A stretch of 64,000 bases of DNA, taken from NCBI GenBank assembly GCA_963797265.1, contig CAWCOY010000003.1, positions 1,168,155 through 1,232,154 of the forward strand, read 5' to 3'. Each line of letters begins with the position of its first letter. Position 1 is the stretch's first letter. Below are positions 8,252 through 16,254 of the stretch, in pieces. The position numbers and the translations under genes are program-made. Under the pieces are notes generated by a model, which made no database searches, was not told the origin of the DNA, and was given only the letters and a program-made list of their open reading frames with translations. The DNA comes from DASUPK01 sp963797265. Its GTDB lineage: Bacteria > Actinomycetota > Thermoleophilia > Solirubrobacterales > 70-9.

Positions 8252-9223
8252 CTAGAGCGCCCGGTCGAGCGCCATCGCCACGAAGAGCAGCGCCAGGTAT
8301 GCCAGCGAGCTGAGGTAGAGCCGTCGCGCCGCCTGTCGGCTCGGGTGCGCCAACAGCAGCAGCGCGAGGCCGACGAAGCCGGCGCCGAGGGCGAGTGCGG
8401 CGATCAGGTACACCGCGCCGAAGAGGCCGGTTAGCACCGGCCCGACGGTCACCGCGACCAGGAGCAGGGCGTACGCGACGATCTGATGGCGGGTCGTCGT
8501 CTCCCCGCGGACGACCGGCAGCATCGGCACCCCGGTGCGCGCGTAGTCGTCGGAGATCAGGAGGGAGAGCGCCCAGAAGTGGGGCGGGGTCCAGAAGAAG
8601 ACGATCGCGAACGGCCAGAGGGCCTGCGCGGAGAGCGCGCCGGTGGCGGCCGCCCATCCGACCAGCGGAGGCATCGCGCCGGCGGCGCCGCCGAGGACGA
8701 TGTTCTGCGGCGTCCGCGGCTTGAGCCAGAGCGTGTAGACGAAGACGTAGCCCAGCAGCCCGGCGGCGGCGAGGGCGGCGGTCAGCACGTTGACCGTGAT
8801 CGCCAGCTGCGCCACTGCGATCACCCCGAGGGCTGAGCCGAAGAGCAGGCCGCGCCGCGGCTCGATCCGACCGCTCGCGAGGGGTCGGCCCTTCGTCCGG
8901 GCCATCCGGGCGTCCGGCTCCCGCTCGATGTAGTGGTTGATCGCACCGGCGCCGCCCGCCGCCAGGTAGCCGCCGAGACAGGTCCAGAGAATGGTCGAGA
9001 GAGCGGGGCCGCCCGGGTCGGCGACGAACATGGTCGCGACGCAGGTGAGCAGGAGCAGCGAGATGATCCGCGGCTTGGTCAGGGTGACGTAGTCGTTCGC
9101 CACCCCGATCGCCGCCCGCATGGTGCGGGCCCGCGCGTCGCTCGGGGTGACCGAGACGTGGCCGCCACCCGGCCGGCCCCGCCGGCCCACACGTCCGTGC
9201 CGGGTGCCGAGGTGGACGCTCAT
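8252..9223 (-). CDS. ctaB: Protoheme IX farnesyltransferase (heme O synthase)
   Basis: The protein has 323 residues. A UbiA-family polytopic membrane enzyme is shown by YVTLTKPRIISLLLLTCVAT, the prenyl-diphosphate Mg-binding motif NHYIEREPDARMARTKGRPL and the second loop SDDYARTGVPMLPVVRG. It converts protoheme to heme O with farnesyl diphosphate, the first step to heme A. The ATG at 9223 overlaps the ctaA stop by four bases. This start gives an unusual 25-residue Arg/Gly-rich N-terminal extension, so a start nearer residue 35 is possible. All expected active-site acidic residues appear intact. Confidence 0.95.
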   Translation of the reverse strand: MSVHLGTRHGRVGRRGRPGGGHVSVTPSDARARTMRAAIGVANDYVTLTKPRIISLLLLTCVATMFVADPGGPALSTILWTCLGGYLAAGGAGAINHYIEREPDARMARTKGRPLASGRIEPRRGLLFGSALGVIAVAQLAITVNVLTAALAAAGLLGYVFVYTLWLKPRTPQNIVLGGAAGAMPPLVGWAAATGALSAQALWPFAIVFFWTPPHFWALSLLISDDYARTGVPMLPVVRGETTTRHQIVAYALLLVAVTVGPVLTGLFGAVYLIAALALGAGFVGLALLLLAHPSRQAARRLYLSSLAYLALLFVAMALDRAL

Positions 9224-10263
9224 GCCGGCGCCGCCGATGCCTCGGCCCGTGGGGCGCGCTCGCTCGAGCGCGCCGGGCTCGGGAGCCAGGCGAGCCGATA
9301 GGTGATCGAGACCACCGTCACCCAGAGCAGGGTCGCAACCGTCAGGTGCCCGACGATCAGCGTCGCGTGCTCGCCGAGCCAGACGTTCATGCCCCCGAGC
9401 AGGACCTGGGCGAACAGCAGCAGCGCGGCGAGGAGGAGCAGCCGGTCGCGCGAACCGCGCGCGAACGCCACGCTCAGCAGCACGATGATCGCGAGCGTCG
9501 CCGCGTAGACGAAGACGCGGTGGGTCAGGTGGATGTCCGTGAGCCTGTTGTTGCCGAACGGGAGGAACTTCCCGTCACCGCAGGTCGGGAACTGATGGCC
9601 GCAGGCGAGATGGGCTCCGGCGATGTTCGGGCCGACCTCGTTGACGCCGCGCTCCTCGGTCCCGGCCATGTAGCCGCCGGCGACGATCGCGCAGAGCAGC
9701 AGCAGGGCAGCCGTCACCGCGTACGGCTTCAGCCCCCGGATCGGCTCGCGGACCGGCTGATCGGCCTCGAGAGCCGCCTCGGAGCGCGCCTTGAAGCTGA
9801 GCCAGAGCAGGAGGCCGATGAGGAGCATCGCGGTGCCGAGATGTGCGGCGACGAGCGTGTCCTTGAGGCTGTGCTCGACCGTCAGGCCGCCCAGCCCGGC
9901 CTGAATCAGGACGATCACCGCCGCAGCGATGCTGCCGCGAAAGGCCCAGCGATTCCGGTCGCGGAGGTCGCGGTGCGCCCGCCAGCAGAGGACCGCGATC
10001 AGGACCACCACGATCGCCGCCAGCAGCCGGTGCGAGAACTCGATCAGCGTGTTCTCGTCGCCCACGACCGGGATCACGTCGCCGCTGCAGAGCGGCCATC
10101 CCTTGGTGCCGCTGCCGCCGGAGCCGCAGCCCAATCCGGAGTCGCTCACGCGAACGACCCCGCCGACGATGATCAGCAGGAAGGTGACAAGCGCAGTGAG
10201 GTCTGCCAGGCGGCGAAACCGGCGGAGCCCTGCACCGCCGCCGCCGGCACCGGGTCCGGCCAT
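9220..10263 (-). CDS. ctaA: Heme A synthase (COX15/CtaA family)
   Basis: The protein has 347 residues and about eight membrane helices. Signature GGVVRVSDSGLGCGSGGS is present near the N-terminus, and the four conserved heme-binding or catalytic histidines can be seen in EFSHRLLA, VAAHLGTAML, IHLTHRVFV and VGHLTVATLL. A cysteine pair in the second half (LACGHQFPTCGDG) is typical of one subclass. It oxidises heme O to heme A. It lies four bases after the subunit I homologue and overlaps ctaB. Its intact active site implies that the cell makes heme A, although the oxidase homologue in this operon cannot ligate it. Confidence 0.93.
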   Translation of the reverse strand: MAGPGAGGGGAGLRRFRRLADLTALVTFLLIIVGGVVRVSDSGLGCGSGGSGTKGWPLCSGDVIPVVGDENTLIEFSHRLLAAIVVVLIAVLCWRAHRDLRDRNRWAFRGSIAAAVIVLIQAGLGGLTVEHSLKDTLVAAHLGTAMLLIGLLLWLSFKARSEAALEADQPVREPIRGLKPYAVTAALLLLCAIVAGGYMAGTEERGVNEVGPNIAGAHLACGHQFPTCGDGKFLPFGNNRLTDIHLTHRVFVYAATLAIIVLLSVAFARGSRDRLLLLAALLLFAQVLLGGMNVWLGEHATLIVGHLTVATLLWVTVVSITYRLAWLPSPARSSERAPRAEASAAPA

Positions 10264-10267
10264 GCCG

Positions 10268-11980
10268 TCAGGCTACCGGCTCGCGGGTCTCCGCCGAGGT
10301 GGCGCGAGAGGCGTCGCGGCGGCCCACCGCCTCGCGGATGTCGCGCAGGGGCTCGTCGCTGCGGACGTCGGGGACCACGTCGAAATTGTGAGGCGGCGGC
10401 GGCGAGGTAGCGAACCACTCGAGCGTCTCCCCGCCCCAGGGATCGTGCCCGGCGCGCACCCCGCTCTTCAGCGAGGCGTACGCGTTCGCGATCGTGAGCA
10501 CCGCGCCGAGCGAGAGGACGAACGCGCCGATCGTCGCGATCAGGTTGTAGGCGTTGAGGCTCATGGCGTTGATCGCGTCGCTCGCCTCGAAGAACTTGAA
10601 GATGTCGACCTGCTGCCCCTCCAGGCCGGCGAGGAAGAGGGGGATGAAGGTGAGGTGGGCGCCGATCACGATCAGGGTGGCGGACGACCTGGCCAGTCCC
10701 TCGCCCATCACCCGGCCGGTCATCTTGGGGAACCAGTAGTAGAGAGCGGCGAACCCGCCGAGCACCGGGCCACCGACCAGCACGTAGCCGCTCGCCGCGG
10801 TCGAGACGGTGGTGTCCGCGAGCAGCCAATTGACCGGGATAACGCTCTGGATCAGCTCCAGAACGAGGCCGAAGCTGAGCGTCGAGATCGCCGCCAGCGC
10901 GAACACCAGCGGCGCCCGCATCCGCAGGACGCCCCTTGCAAGCGTGCCGATCCAGTTGACGAACACCGCCCCGATCGGGATCACCAGCAGAAGCGCCATC
11001 AGCATCGCGGCGTAGAGCCAGCCGATCGGGATCGAGGCGCTCATCATGTTCTGCATCCAGGCGAGCAGCCCCAGCGGCATGACCGCCGCCATGGAAACCA
11101 TCACCGCGCGGCGGGAGAGAAGCGGCTTCCCCGAGAAGACGGGCAGGATCTCCGAGATCGCCCCGATCGCGGGCAGCAGGAAGACCAGGTAGCAACCGGT
11201 GAAGAAGATCCAGGTCAGGTGCTGGTAGTAGAGCGGGGCGCCGCCCTCGCCCGGGTCGAAGAAGACACCATTGAAGTGACGGTCGATCTCCAGCATGACG
11301 AGGGCCGCGACCATCGCCGTGCCGGCGATGATCATCGTCCAGCTCGAGACGGCCGCTGAGAAGCTGAAGGTCGGGAGCCTGCGCCAGGCCAGCCCGGGGG
11401 CCCGCAGCTTCGAGACGGTCACTGCGAGGTTGATCGACTGGAGCACCAGGCCCAGCACCGTGAGGCCGACCGCGGTGATCCAGACGTCCACGCCGTTGTT
11501 GGAGATGAAGACGGTGTCCGAGAGAGGCGGCCACGAGTTGAATCCCGCCTCCGGAGGCGTGTAGACGAAGCTCACGTAGAGAAGGGCGCCACCGAAGACG
11601 TAGAACCAAAGCGAGAGTGAGGCGAGGCGAGGAAAGGCCAGCGATCGAGCCCCGATCTGCAGGGGAACTACATAGGTGAAGAGGCCGAAGACGAAGGGCA
11701 GGGCGAAGAGGACGATCAGCGTTGCGCTGCCCACGGAGAGCAGGCGGTTGAAGGTGACCGGTGGGATGAGGTCGTTCTCGGGAACCGCCAGCTGGAGGCG
11801 GATCAGCAGGAAGGCGACGATCCCGAGCGCGAGGAACGAGAGCGAGGCGCCGATGTAGATGCGGCCGACGTCCTTGTGGTCGGAGCTCATCACCATCTCC
11901 AGCCAGCGCGGACGAGACGGCGCGGGGCCCTCGGTGACGAGCTCGGGCCGATGCGGGGCGATTGTCCGTCCGTCGCTCAT
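10268..11980 (-). CDS. Heme-copper oxidase subunit I homologue lacking all metal ligands
   Basis: The protein has 570 residues and 12-helix topology like CtaD. Family signatures remain: SSDHKDVGRIYIGASLSFLA, PLQIGARSLAFPRL, QHLTW, SEILPVFSGKP, YYWFPKMTGR and a C-terminal DPWGGETLEW with PPPHNF. Aligned by eye to known subunit I, all six histidines are gone. The heme a ligand in TMHGT is Gly84. The HPEVY block is replaced by Thr261 to Leu265 (TGCYL), so the CuB His, the Glu and the cross-linked Tyr are missing. The CuB HH pair is Gln310-Asn311. The AHFHY histidines are Ala396 and Gly398. K-channel (PIGAVFVNW) and D-channel (GARS) residues are also lost. The gene starts at ATG 11980, overlapping the subunit II stop. 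It cannot be a terminal oxidase; its function is unknown. Confidence 0.9.
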   Translation of the reverse strand: MSDGRTIAPHRPELVTEGPAPSRPRWLEMVMSSDHKDVGRIYIGASLSFLALGIVAFLLIRLQLAVPENDLIPPVTFNRLLSVGSATLIVLFALPFVFGLFTYVVPLQIGARSLAFPRLASLSLWFYVFGGALLYVSFVYTPPEAGFNSWPPLSDTVFISNNGVDVWITAVGLTVLGLVLQSINLAVTVSKLRAPGLAWRRLPTFSFSAAVSSWTMIIAGTAMVAALVMLEIDRHFNGVFFDPGEGGAPLYYQHLTWIFFTGCYLVFLLPAIGAISEILPVFSGKPLLSRRAVMVSMAAVMPLGLLAWMQNMMSASIPIGWLYAAMLMALLLVIPIGAVFVNWIGTLARGVLRMRAPLVFALAAISTLSFGLVLELIQSVIPVNWLLADTTVSTAASGYVLVGGPVLGGFAALYYWFPKMTGRVMGEGLARSSATLIVIGAHLTFIPLFLAGLEGQQVDIFKFFEASDAINAMSLNAYNLIATIGAFVLSLGAVLTIANAYASLKSGVRAGHDPWGGETLEWFATSPPPPHNFDVVPDVRSDEPLRDIREAVGRRDASRATSAETREPVA

Positions 11981-12732
11981 CAGGGCTCCCCGAGGGCGTT
12001 CTGCACGAAGGTCTGGGCTTCCTTGATTCCAGCCGCCTGCTGCTCCAGCCAAGCCTGGTAGGTGGGCACGTCGACGACGCGCACCCTCGTCCGCATGGCC
12101 GCGTAGGAGGCGCCGGAGAAGGCGTAGCTGGCGCCGTCGTAGATCCCCTCCTGGTCGGCCTTGAACCAGGTCTGGTTGCTCGCGCCCGGCGTCGCGTCGA
12201 ACTTGCCGCTCAGGCCCGGCACGTACCAGCGATGGACGACGTCCGTCGAGCAGAGCTTCAGCACGACCGCGGTGTCGACCGGGACGACGAGCTCGTAATA
12301 GGAGTAGGTCCCGTCGGGGTATTCATAGCGCCAGATCCACTGCTGGCCGCAGGCCTTGATCTCGAGCGGCGCCGTCTTGCCCGCCGGGAGGCTGAGGCCC
12401 CGCTGCGCCGTGATCAGAGAAGACGCCTGCAGCCCTTCCGGCCCGGACGCCTCCACCTTCTTCGCGTTGTCGGTCTCGATCACGCCGAGTACGAAGGCGG
12501 CGAGCGCCAGGACCCCGAAGGCGCCGGCCGTCCCGAATTGCGCCGGGCGGCGCACCACGAGCCGTCGCGGCTGCCGGCCGCGCGCCGAGCGAAAGCGCAT
12601 GACGAGCGCGATCAGGGCACCGTTGATCGCGAGCAGCAGGACGATCCCCACGACGAGCATCACCCAGTAGAGGGTGTTGAGGTCGTCCGCGTTCGGCGAG
12701 TGGCCGCCGGGAGGGCTCAAAAGGGCTAGCAA
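11980..12732 (-). CDS. Oxidase subunit II homologue lacking the CuA site
   Basis: The protein has 250 residues, two N-terminal membrane helices and a cupredoxin domain. Fold markers are intact: GQQWIWRYEYPDG, ELVVPVDTAVVLKL, VVHRWYVPGLSGKFDATPG. The CuA loop normally reading CAEFCGAQHALM aligns to SYAFSGASYAAM here. Both cysteines are Ser202 and Ser206, the Glu is Ala204 and the second His is Tyr210; only His167 and Met213 remain. It therefore cannot hold the binuclear copper centre. It is coupled to the subunit I homologue by an overlapping TGATG, and the two have lost their redox centres together. No subunit III gene is adjacent. Confidence 0.9.
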   Translation of the reverse strand: MLALLSPPGGHSPNADDLNTLYWVMLVVGIVLLLAINGALIALVMRFRSARGRQPRRLVVRRPAQFGTAGAFGVLALAAFVLGVIETDNAKKVEASGPEGLQASSLITAQRGLSLPAGKTAPLEIKACGQQWIWRYEYPDGTYSYYELVVPVDTAVVLKLCSTDVVHRWYVPGLSGKFDATPGASNQTWFKADQEGIYDGASYAFSGASYAAMRTRVRVVDVPTYQAWLEQQAAGIKEAQTFVQNALGEP

Positions 12733-12846
12733 GGCGGCGTGAGTCTATTAACTCGCTCGTTCGTGACTGTGCCTGGCTGGCCAGCCAAATTCGCGAAGCG
12801 GTCTGGCAGAATCGCTTGCTTCAGCGGCAAACGAGGAGGCGGAGGA

Positions 12847-14631
12847 ATGGCGCGGAACGGTTCTGACGGGACGGCCCAGCGAGCGCTGCGCCGGATGGCG
12901 GAGTCCGATCCCGAGCTCGCGGCTCGCCTCATCCTGCAATCGCTGCCCGCCGCCGGGGCGAACCTGCCCGAGGGTCTGAGCTACCGCCTGGAGCTCGATG
13001 GCATGGGTGCCTGGACCGTGAGCTCCCTAGGCGGTCGAACCAAAGTGGCGGAGGTCCTCGCGGGCGCCGATCTGAACGGTGAGGCATTCGCGATCTCGAC
13101 CGACGCGGAAACTCTCGCCAAGGTGGCCTCCGGCCGGAACCCGGTCGGGCCTCTGGCCCATGGGCGGCTGAAGCTGCGCGGCCGGCGCCGCAAGGCGCTC
13201 GCCCTTCGCCGGCTCGCGCCGGACGCGGGCCCGCGCGATCTCGCGCGCATGGGCCTCCCGGTGGACGCCGACCTGGTCTTCCGCTCCCTTCCGTACGCGA
13301 TCGAGCCCGAGTGGACGCGCGGGCACCGCTTTGCCGTCGCCTACCAGCTGCTCGGAGACGGAGGCGGGACCTGGCGGGTCGAGGTCGACGACGGCCGGGT
13401 CCGGGTCGAGCGAGGGCCCGGGGAGGATCCCGACGCGGTCGTCCGGATCCGGTACTCGGACTGGCTCGAGCTCCTCGCCGGCAAGTTGACGCCGTCCGAC
13501 GCGATGCGGCTCGGCAAGACGGAGATCGAGGGCAGCATCCCGCCGGTCACCCGGCTCGGTCGCTGGATCGACCGCGCCGAGGGCATCGACGGGCCCGAGC
13601 TCGAGCGGGAGGAACGGCAGCGCCGCCGGCAGGCGGAGAACGCCGGCAGCTGGGGAAGCAAGGTGACCACGAACGGGGCGTCAGGCGACGCGGGGGACCC
13701 CGCGGAGTCCAAGCGCCCGAGGGGCGGGCTGATGAGCTACGAGCAGCTCTACGCCCTCTGGGAGCGGCAGAACTGGCGGGCACACGAGCTCGACTTCTCA
13801 GTCGATCGCGAGCACTGGCTGGTCAGCCCCGGGGAGGCGCAGCGGCACACCGCCTTCAGCGTCGGCAGCTTCTACGTCGGCGAGGAGCGCGTCACCGCGG
13901 ACCTCGCCCCGTTCCTGCTGGCTGCGCCGAGCGGGGAGGTGGAGGCCTTCCTGGCCACCCAGCTCGTCGACGAGATGCGACACGCGGTCTTCTTCGACCG
14001 CTGGGCGAGCGAGGTGATGGGGCTCGAGTCCGGCAGCTTCCGTGACCGGCTCCACGAGATCGAGGATCGGATGCTCGGCCCCTGGCACTTCCTCTTCGAC
14101 GACTCGCTGCGTGAGATCGCCAACCGAATCAAGGACCGGCCCGACGACCTCGAGCTCTTCGTCGAGGGCATCGTCACCTACCACATGGTCACCGAGGGGG
14201 TGCTGGCGATGCCGGGTCAGCGGATCATGATCGAGTACACGGCCGACCACGACCTCTATCCGGGCTTCAACCAGGGGTTCAGCCTGGTCGAGCAGGACGA
14301 GCACCGCCACATCGCCTTCGGCGTCCGCTTCCTGAAGGACGTCTGCGACGAGCGCCCGGAGATGAAGGGAGTGATCGTGAGGCGACTGGAGGAGCTGCTG
14401 CCCATGGCGGCCGAGGTCTTCTGCCCGCCGGAGGCCGACGACCCCTCCGACTTCCTCTCCTACGGCCATCACTCCTCGCAGATCTACGGCTTCGCCTACC
14501 AGGCGCTGAAACGCCGCATGGCGGCGATCGGGGTCGAGATCCCGCCGCCCGAGCAGCTCATGCCGGGCCCGGTCGACTTCGGCGGGCTGGCGGAGCGGCG
14601 CGTGCTCGCAGCCGGGGCCGAGGCGGCCTAG
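12847..14631 (+). CDS. SCP2-SCP2-di-iron oxidase (R2-like) fusion protein
   Basis: The protein has 594 residues; ATG 12847 follows GGAGGCGGAGG. Residues about 1-130 and 135-255 are two SCP2-like lipid-binding domains (GLSYRLELDGMGAWTVSSLG, then GHRFAVAYQLLGDGGGTWRV). A charged linker leads to a ferritin-like domain from about residue 300. The iron ligands are visible as two ExxH motifs (LVDEMRHAVFF, VEQDEHRHIAFG), a Glu in VGSFYVGEERV and one in EGIVTYHMVTEG. This resembles ribonucleotide reductase R2-like ligand-binding oxidases rather than true R2. The arrangement suggests oxidation of a lipid delivered by the SCP2 domains; the substrate is unknown. Confidence 0.8.
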   Translation: MARNGSDGTAQRALRRMAESDPELAARLILQSLPAAGANLPEGLSYRLELDGMGAWTVSSLGGRTKVAEVLAGADLNGEAFAISTDAETLAKVASGRNPVGPLAHGRLKLRGRRRKALALRRLAPDAGPRDLARMGLPVDADLVFRSLPYAIEPEWTRGHRFAVAYQLLGDGGGTWRVEVDDGRVRVERGPGEDPDAVVRIRYSDWLELLAGKLTPSDAMRLGKTEIEGSIPPVTRLGRWIDRAEGIDGPELEREERQRRRQAENAGSWGSKVTTNGASGDAGDPAESKRPRGGLMSYEQLYALWERQNWRAHELDFSVDREHWLVSPGEAQRHTAFSVGSFYVGEERVTADLAPFLLAAPSGEVEAFLATQLVDEMRHAVFFDRWASEVMGLESGSFRDRLHEIEDRMLGPWHFLFDDSLREIANRIKDRPDDLELFVEGIVTYHMVTEGVLAMPGQRIMIEYTADHDLYPGFNQGFSLVEQDEHRHIAFGVRFLKDVCDERPEMKGVIVRRLEELLPMAAEVFCPPEADDPSDFLSYGHHSSQIYGFAYQALKRRMAAIGVEIPPPEQLMPGPVDFGGLAERRVLAAGAEAA

Positions 14632-14680
14632 CCACAGGAGCTCAGCCCGCCGCGGGGCTTGATCGAGGGCCGCCTCGATG

Positions 14681-14694
14681 CGAACATACGTTCG
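14681..14694 (+). promoter_or_regulatory. LexA (SOS) box
   Basis: CGAACATACGTTCG matches the actinobacterial SOS operator core GAAC-N4-GTTC (14682-14693). It ends on the first base of the GTG start of dinB, so LexA binding would block transcription directly at the gene start. With the box this close, the transcript is probably leaderless or nearly so. Confidence 0.75.
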
Positions 14695-15869
14695 TGTCCG
14701 GGGCGGCATCGATCCTGCACGCCGACGCCGACGCGTTCTTCGCCTCGGTGGAGCAGCGGGACGACCCGAGCCTGAGAGGCCGCCCGACGATCGTCGGCGC
14801 CGGCGTGGTAATGGCGGCGAGCTACGAGGCCCGGGCGTACGGGATCCATGGCGGGATGGGCGGGGGCCGCGCGCGACGTCTCTGTCCCCACGCCGCGGTC
14901 GTGCCACCGCGCTTCTCCGCCTACACGGAGGCGAGTCGGGCGCTGTTCGACCTCTTCGAGGAGACTGCCCCGGTCGTCGAGGGCATGTCGCTCGAGGAGG
15001 CGTTTCTCGACGTCCGCGGGCTGGAGCGGATCTCGGGCACGCCGCGCCAGATCGCTGAGAGACTCCGCCGTTGCGCACGACAGCGGATCGGACTGGCGGT
15101 CACCGTGGGGGTCGCCAGGACGAAGGTGCTCGCGAAGATGGCGAGCCAGGCCGCCAAGCCGGACGGCCTGCTCGTCGTCGAGCCGGCCCGGGAGAGCGTG
15201 TTCCTGAAGCCACTCCCGGTCGAGGCGCTCTGGGGGGTCGGCGAGGTGACCGCGGAGAAGCTCCGCGCTCACGGGATCACCACGATCGGGGAGCTCGGGC
15301 GCCGCGATGAGATCGAGCTCGCGATGTTCCTCGGCGGGCACGCCGCACGCCATCTGCACGCGATCGCGCACAACCGCGACCCACGCCGCGTGCGCCGGGG
15401 ACAGCGGCGGCGCTCGATCGGAACGCAGTCGGCTTTCGCGGGCGGTGGGAGGTCGCGGTCCGACCTCGACACCCTGCTCGTCGTGCTGGTGGACCGGGTG
15501 ACGCGGCGGGCGCGCGCTGCCAACCGCGCCGGGCGAACCGTGACGCTTCGGTTCCGCTTCGCCGACTTCTCCCGTGCGACCCGCTCGCGCACGCTCGCCC
15601 ACCCCACCGCCGGGACCGGCACGGTCCTGGCGGCCGGGAGGGCTCTGCTGAGAGCCGCGGGGCCGCTGATCGAGCGCCGCGGACTCACCCTGCTCGGCAT
15701 CACGGTCGCGAACCTGAGCGACCAGGCCCAACTCGAGCTCCCACTCGACCCTCGGGTGAATCCGGCGCTCGACCTCGCGATCGACGAGATCCGCGAGCGC
15801 TTCGGCACCGACGCGATCAGGCGCGGCTCGTCCGGCCCTTCGACGCCCCGGCACTTCACGCAGGTCTGA
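14694..15869 (+). CDS. dinB: DNA polymerase IV, Y family
   Basis: The protein has 391 residues from GTG 14694. Palm residues are seen in ILHADADAFFASVEQRDDPS and MSLEEAFLDVRG, where the usual Asp-Glu pair reads Glu-Glu. Finger residues are in VVMAASYEARAYGIHGGM. Helix-hairpin-helix motifs (LWGVGEVTAEKLRAHGITTI) and a little-finger domain complete the fold. It is an error-prone lesion-bypass polymerase. An SOS box overlaps the start, so DNA damage should induce it. I see no strong beta-clamp motif at the C-terminus. The start is fixed by the box and by the conserved N-terminal beta strand; no ribosome binding site is visible. Confidence 0.93.
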   Translation: MSGAASILHADADAFFASVEQRDDPSLRGRPTIVGAGVVMAASYEARAYGIHGGMGGGRARRLCPHAAVVPPRFSAYTEASRALFDLFEETAPVVEGMSLEEAFLDVRGLERISGTPRQIAERLRRCARQRIGLAVTVGVARTKVLAKMASQAAKPDGLLVVEPARESVFLKPLPVEALWGVGEVTAEKLRAHGITTIGELGRRDEIELAMFLGGHAARHLHAIAHNRDPRRVRRGQRRRSIGTQSAFAGGGRSRSDLDTLLVVLVDRVTRRARAANRAGRTVTLRFRFADFSRATRSRTLAHPTAGTGTVLAAGRALLRAAGPLIERRGLTLLGITVANLSDQAQLELPLDPRVNPALDLAIDEIRERFGTDAIRRGSSGPSTPRHFTQV

Positions 15870-15893
15870 GGCGAGCCGCGTCGGGCGAGAAGC

Positions 15894-16201
15894 TCAGGTG
15901 GGGAGGTCGCCTCCGCCGTCCCGGTCCCCGGGCGCGCATTGCCGCAGCGCTGGGGAGCGATCGGCGGCGTTCGCGAGCCCGGCCGAGCCATCATTGCCCA
16001 CCCTCATCTGTGAGCCCCGCAGGAAGGCGGGGGGCACCGGATCGACGATCCCGCCGGACACCTCGTAGCCGCCCCGGTGGGAGTTCTCCGCTTCGTTGCA
16101 GACCGTCGCCGCCTGCCCGGCCGGAGCGAGCGCCGCGAGGTAGGCGACTGCAGCCGTCCCGGCGGTCGCTTGAGGGCGGTGGACGCCGGGAGAGGCTGCA
16201 T
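15894..16201 (-). pseudogene. Possible small secreted protein with frameshift
   Basis: The 385-base stretch between dinB and the decarboxylase has no intact gene. One minus-strand frame reads like a secreted protein: signal-like TAAVAYLAALAPAGQAATVC, then NEAENSHRGGYEVSGGIVDP, ending at a TGA at 15894-15896. This frame has no start codon, but the adjacent frame begins with ATG 16201 (MQPLPASTALKRPPG) just upstream. A one-base shift around 16150 would join them. Support is only the natural-looking composition. Confidence 0.3.
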
Positions 16202-16254
16202 GGACGGACGAACGAGCGCGGCCGCGCCGACCGGAACCTCATAGGGTCCCGGCC

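Noticed and set aside
9346..11359. Long plus-strand frames across the ctaA and subunit I genes
   Set aside because: They mirror the codon bias of the real genes on the other strand and show no protein-like pattern.
10268..12732. The oxidase pair as a simple pseudogene
   Set aside because: Both frames are full length with operon overlaps and preserved fold motifs; losses are confined to metal and proton sites, unlike random decay.
13798..15078. Long minus-strand open frame opposite the SCP2/R2 gene and dinB
   Set aside because: Arg/Gly/Pro-rich translation, antisense to well-conserved domains; a GC-rich shadow frame.
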